Origin: Isoetes taiwanensis
Lineage: Eukaryota > Streptophyta > Lycopodiopsida > Isoetales > Isoetaceae
Assembly (NCBI GenBank): GCA_021234155.1
Contig: JAJEKV010000032.1
Coordinates: forward strand, 2,698,783 to 2,762,782
Direction of reading: 5' to 3'
DNA length: 64,000 nt
Part shown: in pieces, positions 47,001-59,900 of the stretch
Layout: every line of letters starts with the position of its first letter
Position numbering within the stretch: the first letter of the stretch is position 1
Translations under genes and position numbers: made by a program
Notes under the pieces: model-generated
The model's input: the letters and a program-made list of their open reading frames with translations, nothing else
The model's database searches: none
Told to the model about the DNA's origin: nothing

Positions 47001-47721
47001 AATTTGAAGGTTTCTATAACATCCTTGTGTGATGATATGATTGTACTGATGATCATTTTTATAATATTCTGAGCTGCTGATTGCTCTCACATGAGGGGGA
47101 TGGTGTAGCCCAATTTTCGATCTCTCAATTTCACGGCTGCTTTCTGAAATGTTCAACAATGAACAATTATGGCCCCTTTCTCCCTCCATTGATCAAGACT
47201 TGGAGAAACTTAAGCCTTTTCTGCTTAATGGCTATCAGGCCCACATCCTTGACAGGTTTCTTTTCTGTTATGAGATACTACTATATGAAAATCAATTCCT
47301 TCATTTCAGAGACATGTTTTACCACCATAAGGCCTTGCAGGATGCTCATGGCAATGCACTTATCCTCTTCTCGGACACGGCTCCTCTCTGGTTTTTTGCA
47401 TTCCCCCCCGAGTGGAATGACATTGGATGGCAATTGGATCCGGTGGCTACAGATTTGGTGATCATAGATGAAGAGGACACTGAACTGGACTCTGATCTCC
47501 TCCTTCAAGGTGTTTGATTCTAGTCGGGCTTCACATTTTTGGTTCGATGTATCTGGGGGGACCCCTTGTTCCTTTTTATAGTCCCGAGACTACTTTTTGT
47601 CCTGCAAACCTCTATGTATAAAAGCAGAAGAGAGGTCTTGAACCTTAAGGGTTCTTTGTTTTTTTCTATGTAATTCCTTATGATTAATATAAATATTCCT
47701 TTTCTCAAAAAAAAAAAAAAA
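44100..47721 (+). mobile_element. 5'-truncated L1-like LINE with poly-A tail
   Basis: The pre-RT linker at 44379-44804 reads AIEEKEVKGMALRAKISQYS then KMDQGSSKYFFRVAKNKLIN, the usual plant L1 pattern between endonuclease and RT. RT remnants follow: GVRRGCPW (about 45255) and YVDDTFIL (about 45397). C-terminal pieces and a 3' UTR lead to 15 A residues at 47707-47721. Frames are broken repeatedly except for a 122-codon frame near the 3' end (47149-47517). Confidence 0.85.
47149..47517 (+). CDS. Intact 122-codon frame in the LINE 3' region, not recognised
   Basis: Begins MFNNEQLWPLSPSIDQDLEK and ends in an acidic stretch IIDEEDTELDSDLLLQGV. It holds aromatic-rich segments (FRDMFYHH, APLWFFAFPPEWNDIGWQLD). 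It is the longest unbroken frame in an otherwise decayed LINE and ends about 190 bases before the poly-A tail. I do not recognise a domain; it could be the end of the element's ORF2, a captured sequence, or chance. Confidence 0.35.
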   Translation: MFNNEQLWPLSPSIDQDLEKLKPFLLNGYQAHILDRFLFCYEILLYENQFLHFRDMFYHHKALQDAHGNALILFSDTAPLWFFAFPPEWNDIGWQLDPVATDLVIIDEEDTELDSDLLLQGV

Positions 47722-50356
47722 TTGAGGTGTAAGTCCAACATTCGGATTCAACTTGTTCACTTGTCCATTTTGCCCTTATGGTAGTTGTGGAGTAGAATTT
47801 TCAGTGACTTGTACCTTGTAGATGCTGAAGCAGGCAATCCATCTCTATTCTCGAGCTAAATTAAAGTTGTTGATGCCAAGGATGTCCATAATGCAATATA
47901 ATAGTTAAGGTTCAGCAAATATGATTGGATATGATGTTGAAATGGACCATTGAATTGTTACACTTGCGCCTATTTCCTTGTTGTTTGCTCACTTGTAGAT
48001 GTCAATTATAATATGTGTTATGAATTGCTTTAAGCACTCGACATTTTAAAAGGTAAGTTTTCACTTTTAGCCTTTCTTTTTTATAGCAGCATCCTCTTGA
48101 GCATCATGGTCTTCTCCTATATTTCCATTTTTCTTGTTTTTCTGTTATAAGTGTAAGAGAACTTGCAGTGTTTAATGTATGTGCAACTTGGATTTAGAAG
48201 GAGTTATGCCCAAATTGAAATGAAATAAAGCAACTAAAAACTAGCCAACCTGCCGAGGAACACGATTTGTATGCCAATTAAGGATGCCGTCGAGGAAAAT
48301 ATTCAAAGAAACTTAAGGTATTTAGTTGGATTAGTGCCCTTGCAATTGTATTTGGAGCACGCACTAAAGTGAATGTTAGTTGCAGTTATTACATGTTTAG
48401 TATTCAATTGCATAGAAATTGTAAAAGTTGACAATTATCTCGTTATTTTGTAACTGTGGATGGGAATATATATTACTGATTGATTCTATTTTATATAATT
48501 GTAGCTTTAAGTCTAAGCAAGGACATGAATATCAGGCGTCCTTCTATTCTATATATTGTAACATGCATTCTTAATGATGAATTGAGATATAGGTATTTAT
48601 TTAACAACGTTGCGTATGCAATTTTCGTATTTTTGTAACTTGATCTCATAAACAAGGAGAAATTTCAACATTCTATATGGTTCAAAATTCAAAGTCCTTC
48701 GCATTGAATGAAGTATTTTCATGAATTACTGAATTTTCATGAAGTATTCTAGTTGTGTGCTTTCAATATATGTTGCATTGCTTTACGTTGTGTGGTCACA
48801 TGTCCAGTTGGATGCTGCCTAGTGGCAGAACATTAAAATAACTATCTATCCATCCATCCATCCATCTATCTAGCATGTTTGAGTTAGAGCATAGATGCCA
48901 CATGCTTGTAAAATGTGTAGTATGTAAATACGATAGACCCATATGGAATAAATAACTTTGCCAATAGTAGAAATAGATTTCTTGGCTAAAGTATCATTAT
49001 ATAATACAAAGAGATTTATGGCGGCCGGAACAATTCTTTCACCGACCATCTTTACTCACATGGAGCTTATTAACTGATTGAACTTTGTCTGATTATTTTG
49101 ATGAAATGAATTACTTGTTGTTAGTTACCGTAATACTGTTTCTCAGGTACCCTTTTCCGGTTAAACGTCATTTGCTTTGTTTATTACATGGTATTCATTT
49201 CTTCAAACTTTAACCGTTTGCATGTCTAAATTTTGCATATTTCTAATTTGATGTATTGTCTCTAATTTCCTCTTATAAAGTAATGCCTTTGGTCCTTTTG
49301 TTCACATATGGTTTGGGCATTTGATCTTTAAACATATGTGGTCTTGTGATAGCTATAATGCGTGAAGCTTTTGTTTAGCAATTTTAGCTTAATAGATGAT
49401 AGGCAAAGAAAGTAGGTTGAACAATGATTTTACATTGTTTTTTACTTGGCATAACTCATGATTCAAGCTGAAGTAGTTGGATCAAAATCTTTGGAATTTG
49501 AATACTTGAGCTATTATTTGTTGTGTGATGTTTGTAATTTATTATTATGCTTGTAAATCTATGCTTAAATTTGCCTTATTATCTTTATTAATGCACTTGC
49601 AAATTACGGATTTAATTAGAGCATAAGGAATGTAGGGAGTAAAAAAAGTTGAATATCAATTGAAGTTAGAATGTGTGGTTCTCTTGTTTTACACATTATT
49701 AAGAAACTTGATATAGTTTAGCGGAGACAAAAGGGCTATTTTGGCAGCTAAATTGCTTCCACGTACATTATCAAACATGTGTAATTACTTTGAATTCACT
49801 TTGAAAGCACAAAAACATTGGCTCATAGTTGTATATGGCGTTTCATCAACTTTTAATTGCCTATTTGTGTGTTATACTTTTGATTCTGATTTGGTTTTAT
49901 ATTTTACATACCGCCATAGCTCGGGTTTTTATTTTTGATTTTTTGGGCAAGTCTCTGCTTGTTGTAATGGTGTGTATTTAAAAATATATAGAGACCAACA
50001 GTAACACTTAACCTATCTTTATGGATAGAACTTTCAAGAACTAGGTGGAAAAATTTAGCCATCTTCTATCTATAACAAAACTAATATATAATGGAACTAG
50101 CTAAAGAGCAAATGTAGGATGTAGTCATGTTGAATAACTAAAACTAATACATACAGCGAGGAGCCAACTAGTCCAAAAGGGCAAGCATGGTTCCTTATCT
50201 ACACAAAACAATGGCGTGTAAAATAAGTCCTTATATAGGAACAAAGCGCTACTATAAACATTTCTTCTAAAATTCAAAACTTTAATGGAGTTCTCACCCT
50301 AATTTAGAAATTAAAATTACAATATTTATTTAGTTGTTAGTCTTTTGAAAATGATC
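47722..50356. other. No recognised gene; AT-rich sequence
   Basis: Only short open frames. Contains a CCAT/CTAT microsatellite at about 48845-48872. Nothing else supported. Confidence 0.5.
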
Positions 50357-51390
50357 ATTCTAGAATGGGACTCATAAGAAACCAACAAACCGCCATAGAT
50401 GAGCTTCTCATTCATCTCAGTAGATTTTCTACAATGGTGAATGATGGGTAGCCGCACACATCACGAAACTACCCACGAAAAATAAAGGAAAATCGAATTA
50501 TATCATTTGGACCCAAAAATACAATGCTAATAGATGAGTGGCTGATGTACACACCCGAGAAAGCTTATCACCGGTTAAAAAAACCCGCCCTTTAGGGTTT
50601 TAGAGGAAAAACCCCTAGTGATAAGCCTTGACAGGGGCTTAGACAAGCGTAAGGCATAGAATCGCTCCCCAAAAACCCCATGGAGAAGTCGAAGCAGATG
50701 CAGCTCATGTACAGCACACTGCACATCACCCAGCACAACAAGCGAGAAAACATATACCGGGAGAATAGCATCACTTGTGGTGGAAAAAAACTCACTGGCC
50801 CGGGTGGAAAAATATAATAAAGCAGAACTTGTACAAAATATAATAAACAAAGAAGGGGAGGGTGGGTTCAAGAGAATAAAGATGCTGGCGGGGAAGCGCC
50901 GATGGAGTGATGGATCTGAGAAAGCAGCGCCTGGCGGCTCATTGATTTAACCAGAGGCGGGCATGCGCCGCCATGCATGCATGTGCCATAAATACTTCGT
51001 CCCATTCTAGATAAGCGTCAGATGTCTCGGATGCGATCTCGCGATTCAGAAATGGGACTATAAAACCAACAAACCGCCCGTGCGAACTTCCTTACAAACT
51101 AGGATGGGGGCCGAAGGTCACCGAGGGGCGAGGAGCCAAGGCGGTAAAGGATAACAAGAAAGATCGCCAAATTGGCTAAGCGGTAGGGAAGAAGCCCCTC
51201 CTGCACGGAAACAATTCAAGAATAAAGGTACTGCTGTAGAGAGAAGAGGAAGGCGCCCGATGAGTGCGTGGATCACGGCAGCACAGAAATAGTCAATTCC
51301 CAGCGAGAGCGAATAGCATGCGCATGCATGCATGACATGCTGCGTCCCATTCTGAATACGGCGATCCGATGTCTCCGGACCGATCTGATT
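50357..51390 (+). mobile_element. Compound repeat copy B with inverted TTCTAGAATGGGAC ends
   Basis: Diverged copy of 6470-7475. Segment 1 runs 50357 (ATTCTAGAATGGGACTC) to about 51011 (GTCCCATTCTAG) and segment 2 about 51044-51357 (CAGAAATGGGAC to GTCCCATTCTGAA). Shared internal blocks include GGGTAGCCGCACACATCACG, TCACCGGTTAAAA-type sequence, CTTCCTTACAAACTAGGAT and AAGATCGCCAAATTGGCTAA. Flanking DNA outside the border is unrelated to copy A. Confidence 0.65.
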
Positions 51391-54300
51391 ACTGTTGAAG
51401 GTTCATGTATTCACAATACATTAAACATCATTTAACATCATCTATAACTGATGCTTCATCATCACTAGGATGATATTTTTGTGAATAATATAAATCAGAA
51501 ATAAATCAAGCGGACCTCAATATGGCATCTCTAGAGCACAAAGGCTGAGTGAGTTACCAAAAGGTGCTCACCCACCATCATAAAAGTATACAGATTTAGT
51601 TCAATGATGTAAGTCTTCATACGTACTTGCGTCTCTTGCGTCAAAATAAATTGCAAATCAAATCAAATGCTAGCTATAATATCACACAGCGATAGAATCC
51701 TGAAGCATTATCACGAGAGATTAATTGATCTCTAAATAATAAAGATACACCTTTAATGGATGTCGCAGAGAATATATAATTTGAAAATGTTTCATTTTTA
51801 GTGTTATAACTGCAAGATGGCACAAAAAAGAGAGTGGCGGTGAAGGAAATTTTGAATGCTTAAAGACTAGGAAATTTGTGTATGGAATGTAGGAATTCGC
51901 GAGAACTAAAGGTGCATAAGAAGCTGCAAGCTAGAGATTCTTCTCTATTGTTTGCTTTCACAATATATGCGATAATATAATAAATGGCAACAAAAGCCCT
52001 ATTTCATAAATGCCGTATTATTGCTATCAGTATGAACACACCTTTAAGGTACTTCTACAACTGGCAAGCTGAGTCACTTTGACATCAACTTTCATTATAG
52101 CTAAACATTTACAGGCATACAGGGCCAAAGTGACTAACATCAAGTACCTTACATTATTTTAGAGCGCATTTAAGTCTTGGAGTGTCTTGACATTTGGATT
52201 TAGCAGAAGAGCAGCTCTTACTTTTATAACCCAGTTTATTGCACATGCCTTATCTTCCTTCGGTGAGGTTAGAATGAGCTAACATAAGGAGATTCGCGTA
52301 ATATGTGACCGCACTTGCTTTTACCAAGTTCTGCCGGTTGAAGTTGCACTTTAGAGGCTGATCGGAAGGGTGAGAATGCTCATCCACTATAAAGCCGAAG
52401 GGGTTGCTGGAAGGAGAAAATTATGCGTAGCATTAAAGGTTAGAATAGGCTAACATAAAGGAGGTTGTGTAATATGTGACTACACTTGCTTTTTTGCAAA
52501 TTCTGCGGTTAAGTTGCCTTTAGAGAGTCGGAAAGAAGCGAGGAATGCTTTCATCCACTAGCAAATCGGGGTGTTGCTGCAAGGAAAAATTGTCGTAGCT
52601 ATAGACAACATATGCATTTGCACAACCGCGGCGGCGGCAATACCATAGCGCGGGAACTAGCATGGGCCGCCATAGCTAAACTTGAGCGGCTTGAACTTAG
52701 CAGCGAGCTTTTAATGAAGACTTGGCTGGGCTGTTGGTGTCCCCACATAGAATGGTGTGAAAAGGACTTAGGGTTTCTAAGTCAATAGCATTAATTCCCT
52801 TAGGTGTCCAGCACATGCCCTCTGTACTCAATCCTTAGTTTAGCTTTTCATAGAAACAATATGGGGCAGGACTTTCTTGCAGGTGATGGCGGAATAAGGC
52901 TTAGAGATTGGCTTTTTCTAGCTAGAGCAGGAAGTTGGGTTATCCATGGTATAGCCACATTTCACAGAATTTCTGGTTTTCCATTACTTGTGTGAACTGA
53001 TTAGCGTGCACGAAATTTTAATGCATCGGATAGGATCTAATCCTAGAGCATACAGCATAGAAGACTCGCCATGTATAACCCATCAAGCCACATCTGGTAA
53101 GGATAGACTAATTTGTGCCAAGACCACTCTTCTTGGGTGTCTGGCTACATCCGGTCACAGGAATAAAGGAAAAACTTGCTAGGCTATTTTTCTGGGTTCA
53201 AATCCTTGGGATCTTGAAGGAAAAACTAGAGAAGAAAGCCATAACTCACGGTTTTCGGAAGAGGTAGCGGCCATAACTCTGTGCGAATGTCGCGAGAGAT
53301 CAAAGGGAACGCTTAAATCAGATCAACATTCTAATATAAAAAAAACCATAAAAACAGAGAGATGCAAGAAAACTTATAGGCTGCATCGATGCGGCCTAAA
53401 TTTGAGCACAATTTTAGAATTGAGTTACAGCGGCTTCTTATATAGGTGCACCGAGGCAAAATAGCGGATATAAATCTGCGGACTATCCACGCCATAGCTT
53501 GTGAATGAGATTATACACCACCATAGCTTGTGGACACTATAATGACTGACCTAGGCGAGTTCGTGAGATAGTTTGCCTGCGTATGCAATGTGCAATACGT
53601 TATGTAGCATTGGTAGTGCATACCGGTGAACATCTGAACTCGAGAAAGGCGTATTTGGCGGTTCCATGTGGAAATATGTACTTCCTTGGGAATGTCATTC
53701 TTCTCAACATCACCCAGGTATTTAAGCATCACATGTAACTTGCATTTTTTGGAAGAGAGTTAGATATAGCAACATGCAACAAGTCAAATAAATACATGCT
53801 CTAGTATATCACAGATACAGAACATTTCAAAGATAAAACAAGACTTCATTATACAGGGCATACAATAAATCTACGGATAACAGTTTATCCTCTTACGATG
53901 CATGCGCAATAATGCATATCCATGTTTTGCACAATGGAATAAAAGCGAGGAGGGATGTAGGGAAGTTACATTTGGGATCGCACTAAAATGGAACACTTAT
54001 ACCTTGTATTGAAACCCTTCACGTATTACCCGACTTGCAGAATAAGAATAGTGCAAAATGAAAACCTCTTCACATATCACGAGTCATTGTTAACAAATAG
54101 AGGATAAGCGTCGTTCGCGAGCAAAAAGTAGATGGCTGGTAGACTTATAATTTTCGGCGTATTACAGCACTTAAATGAATTTACTTAGTCCCTCATGGAT
54201 AACCTTGGATATGCCATGATGATTGAATGCAAGGATCATCTTCAACCTATTTTTCGAGGATCTTTGCTACAAGATCTTGTAACTTGTGTTTGTCAAGGAT

Positions 54301-55720
54301 ATTGGTCTCGATCTCAATGTTTGTTGGATTAGCGTTAGGAATCGGGGTGATATGACCAGCATTGATAGCGGGATTAAGCACAGGCTTTCCATGCTCATGG
54401 AAAAATGTGACTAAATCTTCTTTCATAAATTTCCAAAATTCCAGTTTATCACGGTTAATTGTCTTGCGCCGAAGTAAAGCATAAGCAAAGCGAAACACAC
54501 TCACAATCAAACCCTAAGTAGAGTTGCTCATTGGTACGCATGTCAAGCATATAAAAATATAGTACGAAATGCATACATCGGTGGAACTATAACAAAATAC
54601 TCGAACAGAATAAATGGTGTGCATGCTCTGGTACAGAAATACGTATGCAATACAAAACAACTGATCTAGAAGCCATTTGTATGCATGGGGTCACGAGGGC
54701 ACACTTGTTGAGCCTTAGTTGAACCGTCTCTATGGGGAGGCCCGAAGTGTAGGGCGGTGATATCCCTCACCATTGGAGCGATCTAGAGCGAATGCGAGAG
54801 GCTTTCTTGGCCGGGCCTTTGGGAGTGAAATCCCGGTCCCATATCAGATCTTAACAGAGGCCAGGAGCTTCCTTCCATTCTGAGAGAGGGAGGCTGCTTA
54901 TTTGGGCGTCATTATTTACTTCCAGGAAGGTGGTGGCTATGGAGGAAGCCCGGCTGCTAATACTTGCTTTGGCGTGGTGATGGGCCCATGGCGACTCAAA
55001 GCACAATTTGGAAAGACAAGCAAGCCCGGTGGTTCTAAGCTATGGAATGTCTGAGCCTGCGGATGTGGATCGGTGCATGCAGAAGGAGCAGCTGCCTTGA
55101 AGCAGTACTTGGATGCTTTGCTTCATGGCCAAGCTTTGGGATCGCGAGGCCTGTCACATGTCAAGGTGGCAAATTATGAGCAACAGGTTAATTCCGTACT
55201 CACGAGGGGCCCGCACACCACTGCACAGCACCCATCTACCCATAAGAAGCCTTGGGGTGATTGCTTCCAGGCCCATACGGGTGCACACCACCTCCGCGTG
55301 AGAGCGGGGAGATGGGTCGAGACGGCGTGAGGTGAGTCTGTCGATCGCGACGTGAAGGGGATGAGTCCGCCCCTCCGAACAGCCGTCTGAGAGCATATCC
55401 GGGCTGGTGTACCAGTTAGTTGACACTATCGGGCCTTGCACTTGAGCTACTGAGCACGGCCTCTGCTTGAAACTATTGGGATCGTATTACCTTAGGGAGG
55501 TAATGGATCACATGGGACTCGATTTTAAGCACTTTGTCCGACGGTAACCTGTTGTACTTGTGATTATGTATATAATGTCGCGATATGTAATCCTTATTAC
55601 TAAAGGTTTCCCGAAAACCCGCCGAGGCTGAAGTTTTTAATCCTGATGATATCGCCTCTTTGCTCTCTCTCTTTGTACTTGGGTCCCATAGGCGGTTGGT
55701 CTCGTGAGCGATAAAATCAT
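51391..55720. other. No recognised gene; tandem duplication and GC-rich segment
   Basis: About 170 bases starting GTTAGAATGAGCTAACATAA are duplicated in tandem (52268-52438 and 52439-about 52600). An 87-codon frame at 54247-54510 (minus, PKP-poor, ending NILDKHKLQDLVAKILEK) is unrecognised. 54700-55560 is noticeably GC-richer than its surroundings and resembles retroelement leader or LTR DNA, but no paired LTR was found. A (TATTC)n pentamer array follows at about 55720-55742. Confidence 0.45.
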
Positions 55721-55742
55721 ATTCTATTCTATTCTATTCTAT

Positions 55743-58700
55743 AAAAAACATCGTATCTGAAAATAATATACATACCAAAAATCATATAAAACCATCAAAG
55801 AAAAAGCCATATAAGTATATGTTTTGCCGCGACAAACCTTTTTTTTGTGACCTTCGTTAATTTCTTTTCTTGATAGTGATAGGTCGAATGCATATACAAT
55901 GCAGTGATAGGGTTGCAACGTTGTGAATTGCTGAGTGAATCTAACATCAAATCAAAATAAGTTTACAAATGTAACCTTCTTCTTTTATGTTCTCTATTAT
56001 TCTCCTGCATTTGAATGTCCGTAAATAAAAGTGTGTGCGGGCATATATAAATTTTATGCTTTTAAATGTAGATGGATAAGGCTACGGTTGTAAAAACTGA
56101 GATAAATGGTTACGATTATATGGCGAATTGAATTAGATCTATATTTTTGCAATCGGACAATAGTTAGTTTGCCTCATAAGCGAATTACAAAATTATTTCT
56201 GAGCAGCATTAAGTAACTTCTTTGTGTTAATTACTGGCTATGCATTAACCATGCCATAAGAATACGTTGGGATCAATGATGTTGCAAATCTGTGTCATTG
56301 GACTTCTTCAAGCGGTAATTGCGATGGATTTATGAAATAAATAACACATACTATAAGTTAACCCTTCACAAAAGGTGCCTTTTAAGATGAGCCCCCATAT
56401 CGATAAAGCAACGATAAAATACCATTTTTGTCTATGCTAAACAAGTACCTTATGGAAATCGACAAGAAATCTAAAGAGACTTCCAGGATAACTAAGCAAG
56501 CTAAAGCCGGGTAGACAACTAGAGCGAACCAACCCAAACAAGCTAAGAAACTAGGGAGGAAAAGCAAAAGCACAAGAGAGAAAGAAGGTGAAAGCGCTCA
56601 AGAAAAGAGGCGGATGTAAAGAACAGTAGTAATATATAGAGGAACAAAAGGTACAAAGCAAAAGTTAAAGCTATTTTAGATCTTTTCCAAGAATGATAGT
56701 TCTATATTACCATGAACCATTGCATTCATTATAATTAAGTAGAATCTTTTCTTGGCGTTTTCCTTTTAAATCATTCACTGGAATTGAATTAAGTGAATTG
56801 GCTTTTAGCGTCCACGAACCAAATGACCTATTAGACCGGATAATGAGACAAAAACAATCAACCTATTCTTGGCTAGAATTGAAAATCCACAGCCCCAAAG
56901 CGTTTTCGAGCAATTAAACATTAGCGATGTAAACATTGATGGTACAAGAAGGAGTTGGTTAGGTGAAACCAACTTAGCATATCATGACCGGATAGGTGCA
57001 AATGTTGTGACGGAGTTACGAAAAGTGTGATCCTCATCTTCAATAACTCCCATTTAACAACAGAGATCCTGTTTTCTACCGTTCTTCCCGGCCCATGCAT
57101 ATCTCAATTCTAAAATTGATCGCTCTGTGCAAAATGGACACAATAAACTCTATGCTTCTTCATGAGTGAATGTATTATGAGTGCCGCTATGGACCCTTGG
57201 CATGCGGGATTAATTTGGTTTTGACATGTGATATCTTTACCAACTCTAAAGCACTAGTGTCCCAAAGCTTACTTAGAAAACAAATGCCCAAATACTTGTT
57301 TAGGCTTGACTGTGATCCTCATTGTTATGCACCTAGAAAGAAAAAAGTTCGAGTGATTTTGTAGCGAATGGCCAATTCATGCTCAAGCTAATAATGTCCC
57401 GATTGTGTAAAGGCAAAAGGATTTTTGTCTATTAAAAAGGATTTGTTATACAGCCATGGAAAGGCTCCTGCGTGAACCTTTTTCCACGTAAAAAAGGGAA
57501 ACAACGGAAATTTAGGTTGTTGGATAGGGTCCAAGATAGTTTTTCCCTAGTTATCATGGAGGAAAAGAAAACCTCCGGCCTCGGGGATCCCTCTCCCTAT
57601 GGGGCACATTTTTCACGTCCTGTTTTCTTATTTTTGTCATGTACTAGGTACTATAGTCAATCTACCGTTAGATGCGCCAAAGCATCGCCGTGGATTGATT
57701 AGATATTCCACTCTAGAGGTACCATGCACAATCCAATTTTTAGGATCCCACAACAAAACTACACTTGACTAAGTGTACATTTTGAAGGTACAACTTAAAT
57801 GATTACCTTAGATTCAAAATGCATTAATGAGCTTTAGAAACTACAATTTACATGAACATCTCTGTTTTCAACATATTGCTATAATATATATTATTATTTG
57901 GGGGATAATGTAATATTTACAAGAAATTTATCAGCGTGACACATTTCTCTTCATCCATCTTATACATGTCGAGAAACATACATGATTTGAACTTTCGTTG
58001 TCCCACCTTGTGTTCTAAAGAAAATAATGCGTGATTAAGAAGTGGCAAAATGTAAGTTCATTGTCTTTCTAAACACAATGAAAGTGAACCTTGTGAGAGT
58101 GGGCCCATTGTTAATGATCATTATTAATGGATTAGAGATACTTCCCATGAGTATCTTTGAAACTATAAATGGTTTGTTGATAGTGATATAATAGTTTCTA
58201 ACAACTTCATGCATATGATGTTATATTGATCTAATTCTTAGGCGAAACTTGCGGCTAGTGTTGCAGCAAATTTTGATGTATTAGATTTTGATGTATTATA
58301 GCTGACTTCACGATCTAAAGCCTTTAGTCTTTTCCATGATTTCCTTAATGTCTTTACATCACTACATTTTGTCATTCAAAGCGAACATTTCCTTTTCCTT
58401 TTGAATTACTCCTAAGCCCCATTACCCCAATTTAGAACTTTCCAATGTGGATTATGACATATTATTTCATTGTCTACATTTATCTCTAACTTATTGGAAT
58501 CAAGTATTACATAATAAACATTGAAAGTATTAATAATTTAACGAGATAAGCTACAACTATCAATCTTCAAGAAAGGAATATTTGTGATCGATCAAAGCTT
58601 CTCAATGCAATGATTTTTTGGTGCATCCTAGACACTTGGAAATTCCTAATATTGGATTGCATACATGACATGAATATCCCATCAATTTGCAAGCCGGTAG

Positions 58701-59900
58701 ACACCAAACAAAATAATCCGGTTTAATAATGTCGTGTGAATCTTTGAAAGATTTTTGCAATTAAAACAATCCAGTTAGAAAAGTGTGATGTGAATGCTGA
58801 GAAACTCTTCCAAAGAAGAAGAAGAAAGGTTTTGCCTTAGAAAATCTAGCCTATTAACTTGACAACAATGCCAACTTATTATTGTGTCTAATATGATTTG
58901 CACTCACAAGAAACAAATCACCATGGTTGAGTAACAAAGCGCTGATGAAGGTGGTCTTAGATAAAATGATGTGACAATTCTTCTCTCGGGCATGTTAGAA
59001 GCTGTGGCAATACTTACATGCTTAGGCCGTGGGAATGCAACATATCAAAGATAGTATAATCAATGAGGAATTATATGCATATTTAACAAAAACAAAATAC
59101 TTCTCGATGTAATTACCAAGATAATGCGTGCTTGCAGCACAACCAACTATTGCTGCAAGATCATCCATGTCCATAACCTTCCCACTTGGATTATGAAAAC
59201 ATTGCTAGATGAGCACAAAATGATTGATTATAAGGGTGCAAAATCTCGGTCTTGGGTAGCGAGAAATCACTTGAGTCGGGGCCTGAAGTGCTTAAAATGG
59301 TGTGTTTAAACCTGACGTCGTGATTGAAGTATTGACATGTAGGTCGCAGCGCCCAGATCAAATGTGGTGAGAGAATCATGAACATGTTTGGTGCGAGGAA
59401 ACATAGCCAGATGCACGTAGCCCGCCATATTCTTGGATGGCGGGCTAACCCATCTTAATTCAAGCAAATGGAGGACGAATTGTTCCAAGAATTGCACGAG
59501 CAAAGAAATTCAACAATTTGCCTCACCAATTCCAGCAATACAAAATCGGGATAGATGAAACCCAATTCCTCTCCCGTTCAATTTCTGGAAACCATTGATC
59601 GGCAAAAGGAAGAATCCGAGGGTGTATGCAAAAGAAGGTAGCAATGAAGAAGAATTTATAATACTTCTAAAGATTAAGCTAACCCACCAAAGAGCGAATA
59701 AGTGAGGCCCGGTAACCCGCCCAGAATAAGAGAGAATTTCAGGAGAAATTTATGAAGTATTCAACCAAATCGATTACAAATGTTGATGACTTAATGACAA
59801 GGCGCATCCTTGGCGTGCTTCTTTGGAGGCAAGGGATTTACCAATTGCTTCTATAAAGAAATCTAAGCGAGTTACTATGGCCGAGCAAATGGTGAAGAAT
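55743..59900. other. No recognised gene; AT-rich sequence
   Basis: Only short, motif-free open frames on both strands. No RNA gene or element border could be supported. Confidence 0.45.

Noticed and set aside
55355-55390. Second hammerhead-like string, GGATGAGTCC ... CCGAAC
   Set aside because: GAAA box is altered and stem II does not pair.
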